Shown piece after piece: positions 16,172 through 23,541 of a DNA stretch of 46,593 nucleotides. The notes beneath the pieces were generated by a model. It had not been told where the DNA came from, did not search any database, and was given only the letters and a program-made list of their open reading frames with translations. How positions within the stretch are numbered: the first letter of the stretch is position 1; the number at the start of each line of letters is the position of its first letter. A program made the position numbers and the translations under genes. The DNA comes from an uncultured Thermoanaerobaculum sp. (GTDB taxonomy: Bacteria > Acidobacteriota > Thermoanaerobaculia > Thermoanaerobaculales > Thermoanaerobaculaceae). Location: NCBI GenBank assembly GCA_937934115.1, contig CALHAH010000031.1:1-46593 (forward strand), given 5' to 3'.

Positions 16172-17260
16172 ATGAGAAAACGACTTGCATTGCTCGGTTT
16201 GTTCCTCTTTGCTCAAAGCGCTTTTCCCCAAAGCGACCTGGAGGCCATCAAGCGGTTTGCCACTGCTTACATGCCTGCAAACCCGCAACCGGTGCAGGTG
16301 ACCTTGGCTGCCAACGGCACCACTCCCGGCGGTCCCTACCAGGTGCTTACGGCCATGCGTGGAGACCCCAAAAACGGTCAAGGGGAGGTTCTCACGTTGG
16401 TGGTGGACCCCCAAGCGGGAACCGTCAACGCTGGCTTTGCATTGGGTCTTGGCCAGGGCATCCCCGGCGATCAGCTGCCCTTTTTTGCGGAGTCCACCCT
16501 GCCGCAGTTGCTGGCCCAAGGGATGGGGGGGTCCTTCCGCGTGCGGTGGCCCAGCTTGGTGAGTAAGCCGGGAGGAGTTGTACAGCTTTCCGTGACCTAC
16601 TCCACAGGCTACGGGTGGGTGCGCATGCCAGTAGCCATCACCGGCGACGGTAAGTTCTTGGTTATTGGCGAGAGCTGGCCGCTTAACAAGGACCCGCGGC
16701 ACGTGCGACGGGAGCGGCTTTCTGAAGCCAAGCTCACCCCCGATTTTGGCGATCCCAAGGCTAAGCTGGTGGTGGTGGAGTTTTCCGATATGCAGTGCCC
16801 CGCCTGCAAGCGAGCCTGGGGCGAGCTCAAACCCATCCTCCACAAGCTGCCGGTGGCCCATGTTTCCGCCCATTTCCCCTTGGTCAACGCCCACCCCTGG
16901 GCCTTTCGCGCAGCCGTAGCTGCCGTTTGCTTCGGGCAAAAGAACCGGGCCTTGGTCCCCGCGTTCAAAGACTTCATGTTTTCCCAGCAAGCGGACATGA
17001 AGCTGGAGGCGGTGGACGATGCGGTTTTTGCCTTTGCTAGCCAAAGTGGGGTGGAGGAAACGAGCTTGCGTGCGTGCTACATGCGCGAAAGCGCGGTCCA
17101 AACCGTTCTCGACCACCTCGCCTTGGGGTACCGCATGGGGGTCATGGGCACACCCAGTTACTTTGCAGGCGGCGAGCACCTCCCCCTGGAACCCAAAGCC
17201 TTCCAGCAACGGCTTACCGCCATCATACAAGCTGGCGGCATCGCCGAGAAAGCGCAGTAA
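16172..17260 (+). CDS. Exported DsbA-family thiol-disulfide protein
   Basis: 362 codons. A signal peptide (1-19) is followed by an N-terminal region of about 175 residues that I do not recognise, possibly a dimerisation or substrate domain. A thioredoxin-fold domain starts at KLVVVEFSDMQCPACKRAW, where C209 and C212 form the CPAC active site. The cis-Pro loop is MGVMGTPSYF near the end, as in DsbA/DsbG-like proteins. It should act in the periplasm as an oxidase, isomerase or reductase; direction cannot be decided. It ends 3 nt from the convergent mrp stop. The divergent VWA protein may be exported to the same compartment, but I see no proof that they work together. Confidence 0.82.
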   Translation: MRKRLALLGLFLFAQSAFPQSDLEAIKRFATAYMPANPQPVQVTLAANGTTPGGPYQVLTAMRGDPKNGQGEVLTLVVDPQAGTVNAGFALGLGQGIPGDQLPFFAESTLPQLLAQGMGGSFRVRWPSLVSKPGGVVQLSVTYSTGYGWVRMPVAITGDGKFLVIGESWPLNKDPRHVRRERLSEAKLTPDFGDPKAKLVVVEFSDMQCPACKRAWGELKPILHKLPVAHVSAHFPLVNAHPWAFRAAVAAVCFGQKNRALVPAFKDFMFSQQADMKLEAVDDAVFAFASQSGVEETSLRACYMRESAVQTVLDHLALGYRMGVMGTPSYFAGGEHLPLEPKAFQQRLTAIIQAGGIAEKAQ

Positions 17261-17263
17261 GGC

Positions 17264-18310
17264 TTACTCGCGAATGCGGCCCCCCAGGGCTTCCACTACC
17301 GCGCGGGCCAGCCGGCCAAAAGCTTGAGCTGCCGGCGATGCAGGTCGGGCGGCCACGATGGGTCTCCCCGCATCGCCGGTGACCACCACCTCAGGGTCAA
17401 TGGGGATTTCCCCAAGGAACGGCACCCCCAGTTGCTCGGCCGTGCGGCGGCCTCCTCCCGACTTGAATATCTCGGTGCGGTAGCCGCAGTGGGGACACAT
17501 AAAGGCCGACATGTTTTCCACCACCCCCAGCACCGGCACGTTGACCTTTTGAAACATGAACAGCCCCTTGCGGGCATCAATTAAAGCCACATCCTGGGGT
17601 GTGGTCACGATAATGGCCCCGTCTAATGGCAGCTGTTGCGTGATGGTCAGCTGGGCATCGCCCGTTCCCGGCGGCAAATCCACCACCAGGATGTCCAGCT
17701 CGCCCCACGCCACGTCCTCCAAGAACTGCTGCAGCGCCTTCATGACCATGGGGCCCCGCCAAATGACCGGGGTGTCGGGTTCCAAAAGAAAACCCAAAGA
17801 CATGACCTTCACACCGTTGCCGTCCACCGGCACGATTTTCTCGTCCTCAGTGACCCGCGGTGGATCCACGCACCCCATCATGAGGTGCTGAGAAGGCCCG
17901 TAAATATCGGCGTCCAGGAGGCCTACATCCAAGTTCAGTTGCCGCAGGGCCAATGCCAAGTTGGCTGCCACCGTGGATTTACCAACGCCACCCTTGCCTG
18001 AGGCCACCGCGATCTTGTACCGCACCCCCGGCAAAACTTGCGGTGCTGCTGGCGCTTGCCCCGGCGTTTCCACCGTGACTTTGAGATCCACGTGGGAAAC
18101 ACCAGAAAGCCGCGAAAGCACCTCCCGCGCTTCTCGCTCCACCTGCGGTCCCGCTTCCCTGTTAGCGGTGGTCAGGCGAATATCCACCGCGAGCCTTTCG
18201 CCGTCTACCCGCACGCCTTTCACAAAGCCGAAGGAAACGATATCCCTCGTCAGACCCGGAAACTTAACGGACCGCAAAGCCTCTAACACCTGCTGTTCAG
18301 TAACCATCAT
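17264..18310 (-). CDS. mrp: Mrp/ApbC-type iron-sulfur cluster carrier ATPase
   Basis: 348 codons. An N-terminal MIP18/DUF59 domain (about 3-85) precedes a MinD/Mrp P-loop ATPase. The deviant Walker A is GKGGVGKST (105-113), followed by LDADIYGPS (132-140) and VVDLPPGTGD (209-218). C272 and C275 in MCPHCG are the conserved pair that bridges a [4Fe-4S] cluster between two subunits. The protein assembles or transfers Fe-S clusters in the cytoplasm. The first ATG (18310) abuts GGGGAG; the next codon is also ATG and may be the real start. It lies 9 nt downstream of a stand-alone MIP18 gene, its likely functional partner. Confidence 0.92.
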   Translation of the reverse strand: MMVTEQQVLEALRSVKFPGLTRDIVSFGFVKGVRVDGERLAVDIRLTTANREAGPQVEREAREVLSRLSGVSHVDLKVTVETPGQAPAAPQVLPGVRYKIAVASGKGGVGKSTVAANLALALRQLNLDVGLLDADIYGPSQHLMMGCVDPPRVTEDEKIVPVDGNGVKVMSLGFLLEPDTPVIWRGPMVMKALQQFLEDVAWGELDILVVDLPPGTGDAQLTITQQLPLDGAIIVTTPQDVALIDARKGLFMFQKVNVPVLGVVENMSAFMCPHCGYRTEIFKSGGGRRTAEQLGVPFLGEIPIDPEVVVTGDAGRPIVAARPASPAAQAFGRLARAVVEALGGRIRE

Positions 18311-18319
18311 CTCCCCTTT

Positions 18320-18622
18320 CTACGCCCAACCCATGCGCTTTTGCACTTCCGGCGAGGCCATGGTTGGGTTCCACGGTGGGTCCCACACCACCTCCACCGC
18401 CACCTGTTTGGCCCCGGTGTGGCGGCTTACCGCCTCGCGAATGTCGTCGGTAATGCGATGGATGAGCGGGCAGCCACGCACCGTCAGCGTCACCTGTACC
18501 TTGACCGCATCAGGTGGGGTAACCCACACCCCGTAAACCAAACCCAGGTCCACTATGGAAAAAGGGATTTCCGGATCCATAACCGTGGCCAGGGCTTCCC
18601 AAACCCTCTCTTCAGTGAGCAT
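18320..18622 (-). CDS. MIP18-family (DUF59) iron-sulfur assembly protein
   Basis: 100 codons, ATG 18622 with GGGAGG 4 nt upstream. A single MIP18-like domain spans the protein: VWEALATVMDPEIPFSIVDL, GLVYGVWV, then VTLTVRGCPL with the conserved Cys of SufT/PaaD-like members, and VEVVWDPPWNP near the end. Relatives help mature Fe-S proteins or phenylacetate oxygenase. With mrp directly downstream (9 nt), the Fe-S role is much more likely here. The large open frame continuing upstream overlaps plsC and is not coding. Confidence 0.9.
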   Translation of the reverse strand: MLTEERVWEALATVMDPEIPFSIVDLGLVYGVWVTPPDAVKVQVTLTVRGCPLIHRITDDIREAVSRHTGAKQVAVEVVWDPPWNPTMASPEVQKRMGWA

Positions 18623-18632
18623 GAACCCTCCC

Positions 18633-19424
18633 TTAATGCACAACCTCCGGCTGCGGTGGTCTCTTCCCGCTCCGCAAAGCTTCCACCGCTTCTCGAACCC
18701 GGGCCATGAGTGCTTCCTTGGCGGTAACCCCCAGTCCCGCGGTAAGCACCGGCTCCCCGAAACGCACGGTGATGGTCCCCGGCCGCAAGAGGTAGTGTTT
18801 TTTTGCCAGAATCCTTCGCGGTCCTTGCAGTCCCACCGGCACGATGGGCAGTTGCGCTTTGAGGGCAATGAGAAAGCCCCCACGCTGAAAGGGCAAAAGC
18901 TCCCCCGTGGCAGTTCGGGTTTCCTCGGGAAATACCAGAACTGACCGCCCAGCGCGTATACGATCAGCGGCTTGCTCGAAAGAGCGTATGGCCTGCCTGC
19001 GGTTTTCCCGGTCAACGGGGATAAACCCCATGGCGCGCATGGCCCACCCTAAAAACGGAATGGAAAACAGCGATTTCTTGGCCAAAAACCGTACCTGTCC
19101 GGGTATGGCCACCAACAGAGCAGGGATGTCCAGCCAGCTCTCATGGTTAGCCATGAACACCACCGGGGTATCGGTGGGAACCCTTTCCGCCCCTTCCACC
19201 CGCAGTCGCACCCCGCAGGCCCAAAGGATGATGCGGGCCCAAAGACGCGCCCCGTTTCTGGTCCAATCCCCTTTGGGTGGCAAAAGCCCCACCAGCGTGC
19301 CGTAGGCACCCATGACGATGGTGTCCACCACCGCCACGGCAAAAGCCAGGATCGTGTGCAAAAGCCGTAACAGCACCACGGCCGCATTGTACCCCTTGCC
19401 AAAAACTTCGGTTTTCTTTCCCAA
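18633..19424 (-). CDS. plsC: 1-acyl-sn-glycerol-3-phosphate acyltransferase
   Basis: About 263 codons. It acylates lysophosphatidic acid to phosphatidic acid at the inner membrane. An N-terminal hydrophobic segment (about 13-50) precedes the catalytic NHESWLD (H94-x4-D99), the glycerol-phosphate site VFPEETRT (165-171; the usual form is FPEGTR, so Gly is replaced by Glu) and LPIVPVGLQGP. The start is uncertain: TTG 19424 lies 5 nt after the ftsH stop, and a GTG about 15 codons in is an alternative; there is no ATG. It sits inside the ftsH-plsC-MIP18-mrp series. Confidence 0.88.
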   Translation of the reverse strand: MGKKTEVFGKGYNAAVVLLRLLHTILAFAVAVVDTIVMGAYGTLVGLLPPKGDWTRNGARLWARIILWACGVRLRVEGAERVPTDTPVVFMANHESWLDIPALLVAIPGQVRFLAKKSLFSIPFLGWAMRAMGFIPVDRENRRQAIRSFEQAADRIRAGRSVLVFPEETRTATGELLPFQRGGFLIALKAQLPIVPVGLQGPRRILAKKHYLLRPGTITVRFGEPVLTAGLGVTAKEALMARVREAVEALRSGKRPPQPEVVH

Positions 19425-19429
19425 GCTTC

Positions 19430-21313
19430 CTACGAGGGAACCACCGCCACCGCCGGTGTTGGGCGCCCCGGCCCCTTCAGCTTTTCCACTGGTACGCCGG
19501 TGAAGTCCGAAACGAGCCGGTACACCTCTTCGCCCTCTAACACCTCGCGTTCCAACAAGGCCTCGGCAATGCGGTCCAAAACGGGCCGATGCTTTTGCAC
19601 CAGCTCTTGCGCCCTTCGGTAGGCTTCCTCCACCAACCGCTTGATCTCGCTGTCAATGGCTACAGCTGTGGATTCGGAGTAGTCTTGGTGGCGGGCGAAC
19701 TCTTTGCCCAAGAAAATTGCTTCCTCCCGCTTGCCAAAGGTGAGGGGTCCCAAGTTGGACATCCCCCACTCGCACACCATTTTGCGAGCAAGCTCCGTAG
19801 CCCGCTCCAGGTCGTTGCCGGCGCCGGTGGTAATCTTGTCGGAGCCAAAAACCACTTCTTCAGCAATGCGCCCTCCCAAAAGCACCGTAAGCTCATCCTC
19901 CAGGTAGCTCTTGGGCAAGAGGTAGCGGTCCTCTTCAGGAAGCTGTTGCGTGAGCCCCAAAGCCATGCCCCTGGGGATGATCGTGACCTTGTGCAGGGGA
20001 TCGGCGTTGGGTAAAAGCGCCGCCACCAAAGCGTGCCCACCTTCGTGGTACGCCACGATGCGCTTTTCCTCCTCCGATAAGGCCAAGGAACGGCGCTCAG
20101 CTCCCATCATCACCTTGTCCTTGGCGTACTCAAAGTCCTCCATTTCCACCGCTTGCTTGTTGAGGCGCGCCGCCCGCAACGCCGCCTCGTTCACCAGGTT
20201 AGCAATATCCGCCCCGGAAAATCCCGGTGTGGAGCGGGCCAAGACTTCCAAGGACACGTCATCCGCCAGCTTGATCTTGGCGGTGTGCACCTTGAGGATC
20301 TCCAGACGACCGTTGAGGTCCGGGCGGTTGACCACGATGCGCCGGTCGAAGCGCCCGGGCCGCAAAAGAGCGGGGTCGAGCACATCCGGGCGGTTGGTGG
20401 CGGCAATGAGAATCACCCCCTCGTTGGACTCAAAGCCGTCCATTTCCACCAAGAGGGCGTTCAGAGTTTGCTCCCTCTCGTCGTGCCCGCCCCCAAGACC
20501 GGCACCTCGATGCCGGCCCACGGCGTCAATCTCATCAATGAAGATGATGCAGGGGGCGTTTTTCTTTCCCTGTTCAAAGAGGTCGCGAACGCGGCTGGCC
20601 CCAACCCCAACGAACATTTCCACGAAATCCGAGCCGGAAATGGAGAAAAACGGCACCTCGGCTTCTCCCGCCACCGCCTTGGCCAGTAGGGTTTTCCCGG
20701 TGCCCGGAGGGCCCATGAGCAACACGCCTTTCGGGATTTTTCCACCCAGCTTGGCGAACTTCTGGGGGTTTTTCAAAAACTCAATGATTTCCTGCAGCTC
20801 TTCCTTGGCTTCATCCACCCCCGCCACGTCCTTAAAGGTCACCCTTTTCTGATCGGGGGTGAGCATGCGCGCCCGGGACTTGCCAAAGGCCAAGGCCTTG
20901 TTGCCGCCCATTTGCATTTGCCGGAAGAAAAACCACCACATACCCAAAAGCAAGAGAAACGGCAACCATGAAATAAGCCCTGTCCAAAAGGAGCCCTGGG
21001 AAGGAGGTTCAGCCTTGATCTTGACGCCCTTTTCCCGCAGGGCTTTGACCAAATCCGGGTAGCCCGGCGAATACGTGATGAACTCGTAGGGGCGCTGACC
21101 AAAGGGGCGGGGTGGGGCTTGCGGGCTGCGTCCTAAGATTTCCTCCCCCCGGATGAGCACCTCGCTCACCTGGCCCTTCTCCACCCTGTCCAAAAACTCC
21201 GAAAAGGGGATTTCCTGGGTGGCAGCGCGGGTGGTGGTCACCCAGTTCCACAGCACCACCACCAACACCAACACCACCAAAAACAGCATCACGTTTTTGA
21301 CGTTTTGATTCAC
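19430..21313 (-). CDS. ftsH: ATP-dependent zinc metalloprotease FtsH
   Basis: 627 codons. It degrades misfolded membrane proteins and some regulatory proteins. Transmembrane helices lie at about 7-25 and 112-130 with a periplasmic loop between them. The AAA domain has Walker A GPPGTGKT (201-208), Walker B IIFIDEID (256-263), the second region of homology with RPGRFDR (318-324), and pore residues FVGVG (234-238). The zinc site HEGGH is at 423-427, with a downstream Asp in the DLERA segment. All catalytic residues are intact and length is typical. The order tilS-hpt-ftsH is the same as in Bacillus and many other phyla. Confidence 0.97.
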   Translation of the reverse strand: MNQNVKNVMLFLVVLVLVVVLWNWVTTTRAATQEIPFSEFLDRVEKGQVSEVLIRGEEILGRSPQAPPRPFGQRPYEFITYSPGYPDLVKALREKGVKIKAEPPSQGSFWTGLISWLPFLLLLGMWWFFFRQMQMGGNKALAFGKSRARMLTPDQKRVTFKDVAGVDEAKEELQEIIEFLKNPQKFAKLGGKIPKGVLLMGPPGTGKTLLAKAVAGEAEVPFFSISGSDFVEMFVGVGASRVRDLFEQGKKNAPCIIFIDEIDAVGRHRGAGLGGGHDEREQTLNALLVEMDGFESNEGVILIAATNRPDVLDPALLRPGRFDRRIVVNRPDLNGRLEILKVHTAKIKLADDVSLEVLARSTPGFSGADIANLVNEAALRAARLNKQAVEMEDFEYAKDKVMMGAERRSLALSEEEKRIVAYHEGGHALVAALLPNADPLHKVTIIPRGMALGLTQQLPEEDRYLLPKSYLEDELTVLLGGRIAEEVVFGSDKITTGAGNDLERATELARKMVCEWGMSNLGPLTFGKREEAIFLGKEFARHQDYSESTAVAIDSEIKRLVEEAYRRAQELVQKHRPVLDRIAEALLEREVLEGEEVYRLVSDFTGVPVEKLKGPGRPTPAVAVVPS

Positions 21314-21341
21314 CGTTTGTCTATCCCTTCAAAAAGCTCGC

Positions 21342-21860
21342 CTAGCTTTCTCCTAGAAGGCATATGCCGGGCAAATTGCCCCACTTGCCTTCATGTTCCA
21401 TCCCGTAACCCACCAGCCGGCCGTCAGGCACGTGGTCTAGAAGCACGTACTTCGGCTCCAACGCTACCCGTCGCAGCTCAGGCTTGTTCACCATGGCCAC
21501 CACTTCCAAGGAAGCGGGCCCCTGCTGGGCCAAATGCGTCAGCAAGTAGTTTTCGGTAACCCCTGAATGACAAATGTCCTTGAGGATCAGCGTATGGGCT
21601 CCCGTAATGTGAATCTGCGTGGCAAAAGCCAACTCTATAACCTCGTAGTGCCCGCCCCCGGTTCTCGTTACGTTCACCAGCTCGTAACGTACCGACATGG
21701 GGATGGCCCGCAGTAGATCCGCCAAGAAAAAAGTAGAACCCTTGAGAATGCCCACCAGCACCAAATCCTTGCCGGCGTAATCCTCGGCGATCTTCCGCCC
21801 CAAGGCCTTAACCCGCTCAGCTATGGCCTCGGAGGGGACAATTTCCCGTGGCGCTCCCAT
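21342..21860 (-). CDS. hpt: HPRT-like phosphoribosyltransferase with altered PRPP loop
   Basis: 172 codons, ATG 21860 behind GGAGGAACC. Position and fold match hypoxanthine phosphoribosyltransferase: VLVGILKGSTFFLADLLRAI (35-53), a flexible-loop region (62-78) and a C-terminal YVLLDHVPDGRLVGYGMEHEG equivalent to the purine-binding end. The PRPP-binding loop, normally (V/I)(V/L)EDIIDTG with two acidic residues and a catalytic Asp, reads LKDICHSG (93-100): the first Glu is Lys94 and the catalytic-base Asp is His98. The enzyme may therefore have another substrate or be inactive. Its start lies within tilS (40-nt overlap) and it precedes ftsH, the conserved gene order. Confidence 0.8.
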   Translation of the reverse strand: MGAPREIVPSEAIAERVKALGRKIAEDYAGKDLVLVGILKGSTFFLADLLRAIPMSVRYELVNVTRTGGGHYEVIELAFATQIHITGAHTLILKDICHSGVTENYLLTHLAQQGPASLEVVAMVNKPELRRVALEPKYVLLDHVPDGRLVGYGMEHEGKWGNLPGICLLGES

Positions 21861-23149
21861 GGTTCCTCCAGTTCCACCAGCACCCCGCTGGCTTGGGCCC
21901 AAGCCGGCAACACGCCCATTCCTGGCACCCAAACAATCGTACCATCCACAAGCAAAACCGGCCATGCGGCACGCCACGCCACAGGTACCCCTAGGCGCGC
22001 CAAAAACGCCCGCACCTCCCGCCCCTCAAACCGAAACCCGGGGGGGAGAGATGCCACCGCAAGCTCCGCCGCGTGCACACGGGGGTTCAAGAAAGCCCTG
22101 AAATCCGCACGATGCACGGGCGTTCCTAGCCCTAAGGTGAACCCTCCGGGCAACCGGTGGACACCGGGAACCGTCACCCTCATGGGCGAAAAAGGCTTTA
22201 GGGGTGGGGGGTGCAAAACCAGTTGTCCGCGCTGCCGCGCCAGCACCCACCTCCCCCCCAAGTCCAAAGCCCGCGGCCAGCCACCCTGCAACAACTTTGA
22301 GAAAAGCGCCAGCTGCTTGCGGGAGGGAGGCTCAGTGAGCGGCAAAAAAGAGGCCACCGCCAAAAGCCAACGCCGGCGCAAAGGGGGGGGCAGGGAAGCC
22401 ACCGTTTCCACGGCTACCGGGGCTCCCAAGCGCAGCAGCGGTGCCCGCTGCAGCATTTCATCTTCCAAAAAAGCGTCGTCCTCCCCCAGCTCGCAGCCAA
22501 AGGCTGCCAAGTGCTGGGCTGCCCGCGGAAAACGCTCCTCCAAAAGGGGCAAGACCTGCCAGCGCAAGAAGGTGCGGGGGCGGTCCGGGATGAGGTTGGT
22601 GCTGTCCTCGCGAAAGGTTTGGCCCAACAGCGCGAGAAAGTCCCGCAGCTGTTGGCGTCGGAAATCCAAAACCGGCCGCACGATGGTGCCCAAACGCCGC
22701 CGCACTCCAGCAACCCCCCGCGCTCCCGAACCACGCAAGAGCTTCAAAAGCACGCTTTCCGCCTGGTCATCCAAGGTGTGACCCGTAGCCACCGCTGCCG
22801 CGTGCACGCGCACGCGTACGTCTTCCAAAACCCGGTAGCGTTCCTGCCGCCACCAGGCTTCCCGGGAAACCCCCACTGGCGGGGGGAGAAGCCTTTCCAA
22901 CACAAACGGCAGGCCTAGCTTGTGCGCCAGCTCTTGGCAAAAGGCGGCGTCAGCGTCGGCTTCCGCCCCACGCCAGCCATGGTGTACATGGGCCAAGACC
23001 AAAGAAATGCCCAGCTCCTCACGAGTCCGATGGCAAAGCAACGCAAGACCCGTGGAATCGGCGCCACCCGAGAGGGCGACTACCACGCATTGTCCCAGCA
23101 AGTCAGGAAAGTGTCGGCGAAAGGCCGCGGCAAATTGCGAATCCAACAT
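21821..23149 (-). CDS. tilS: tRNA(Ile)-lysidine synthetase
   Basis: 442 codons. TilS converts C34 of the CAU anticodon of tRNA-Ile2 to lysidine, so that it reads AUA. The N-terminal ATP-pyrophosphatase domain has the PP-loop SGGADS (27-32), HVHHGWRG, ATGHTLDDQAES (the conserved HTLDD..E) and RPVLDFRR. A central substrate-binding region and a C-terminal domain (VPGVHRLPGGF onward) complete the long form. ATG 23149 begins 6 nt after the 3' end of a tRNA with anticodon CAT on the same strand; the longer open frame would run through that tRNA and is rejected. It overlaps hpt by 40 nt. Confidence 0.94.
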   Translation of the reverse strand: MLDSQFAAAFRRHFPDLLGQCVVVALSGGADSTGLALLCHRTREELGISLVLAHVHHGWRGAEADADAAFCQELAHKLGLPFVLERLLPPPVGVSREAWWRQERYRVLEDVRVRVHAAAVATGHTLDDQAESVLLKLLRGSGARGVAGVRRRLGTIVRPVLDFRRQQLRDFLALLGQTFREDSTNLIPDRPRTFLRWQVLPLLEERFPRAAQHLAAFGCELGEDDAFLEDEMLQRAPLLRLGAPVAVETVASLPPPLRRRWLLAVASFLPLTEPPSRKQLALFSKLLQGGWPRALDLGGRWVLARQRGQLVLHPPPLKPFSPMRVTVPGVHRLPGGFTLGLGTPVHRADFRAFLNPRVHAAELAVASLPPGFRFEGREVRAFLARLGVPVAWRAAWPVLLVDGTIVWVPGMGVLPAWAQASGVLVELEEPWERHGKLSPPRP

Positions 23150-23155
23150 GAACGT

Positions 23156-23230
23156 TGGTGCCGGCGAGTGGACTCGAACCACTGACACGGGGCTTATGAG
23201 ACCCCTGCTCTGCCTCTGAGCTACGCCGGC
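23156..23230 (-). tRNA. tRNA with anticodon CAT (Met elongator or Ile2)
   Basis: 75 nt including an encoded CCA. The acceptor stem is GCCGGCG/CGCCGGC with discriminator A. The short D arm is GCTCAGAGGCAGAGC, the anticodon loop CTCATAA gives CAT, and the T arm contains GGTTCGAGTCC. The 5' end can pair fully and D-arm G53-type initiator features are not obvious, so it is not the initiator. Elongator Met and the TilS substrate Ile2 share the anticodon; identity elements are not decisive by eye. It lies 6 nt before tilS. Confidence 0.92.
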
Positions 23231-23242
23231 CCGGCCAGGGGG

Positions 23243-23271
23243 ATTGTACCATCCCCGGCCTCGGCAGCAGA
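23243..23271 (-). promoter_or_regulatory. Possible promoter for tRNA(CAT)-tilS
   Basis: A good -10 TACAAT (23243-23248 on the minus strand) places a start about 6 nt before the tRNA. The -35 region at 17-nt spacing (TCTGCT) is weak. The position before a tRNA gene supports it. Confidence 0.4.
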
Positions 23272-23287
23272 GCCTATACTGGAGTTG

Positions 23288-23491
23288 ATGGCAGACGATG
23301 TTGTCCTTCAGACCCCATGCCCCAAATGCGGTGAGCTGCGACCCAGCTGGTCGGTGCGGGAGTGCCCCATTTGCGGGAAGTACTCCTGCATGCGTTGCGG
23401 GGTTTGGCAGTACGGGAGGCTTTTTTGCTCCCCTCGCTGCGCCGCCTTCTTCTTTCACGGGGATCCTGAGGAAACCCCTGAGGAGGGTTGA
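23288..23491 (+). CDS. Small zinc-ribbon protein
   Basis: 67 codons. Four Cys pairs stand in order: CPKCG (residues 11-15), CPICG (27-31), CMRCG (35-39) and CSPRC (48-52), enough to bind two zinc ions in a ribbon or treble-clef fold. It ends in an acidic tail (DPEETPEE). I do not recognise a named family. ATG 23288 has GGAG only 3 nt upstream, and a -10-like TATACT at 23275-23280 would start transcription almost at the ATG, so the mRNA may be nearly leaderless. It is divergent from the tRNA(CAT)-tilS unit. Its stop codon overlaps the -35 box of the next gene's promoter. Confidence 0.72.
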   Translation: MADDVVLQTPCPKCGELRPSWSVRECPICGKYSCMRCGVWQYGRLFCSPRCAAFFFHGDPEETPEEG

Positions 23492-23516
23492 AGGGATGGG
23501 TGGGTTTATGTACAAT
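23488..23516 (+). promoter_or_regulatory. Sigma-70-type promoter for the HemL-like gene
   Basis: -35 TTGAAG (23488-23493), exactly 17 nt, -10 TACAAT (23511-23516). Transcription would start near 23523, giving a leader of about 20 nt that contains the ribosome binding site GGAGG before ATG 23542. Confidence 0.72.
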
Positions 23517-23541
23517 TCCACGCTCTTGAAACGGAGGTGAG

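Noticed and set aside
16043-17230. 395-codon open frame on the minus strand opposite the DsbA-like gene
   Set aside because: It is a shadow of a gene with a signal peptide and a CPAC motif; its own translation is rich in His, Gly and Arg and shows no family motif.
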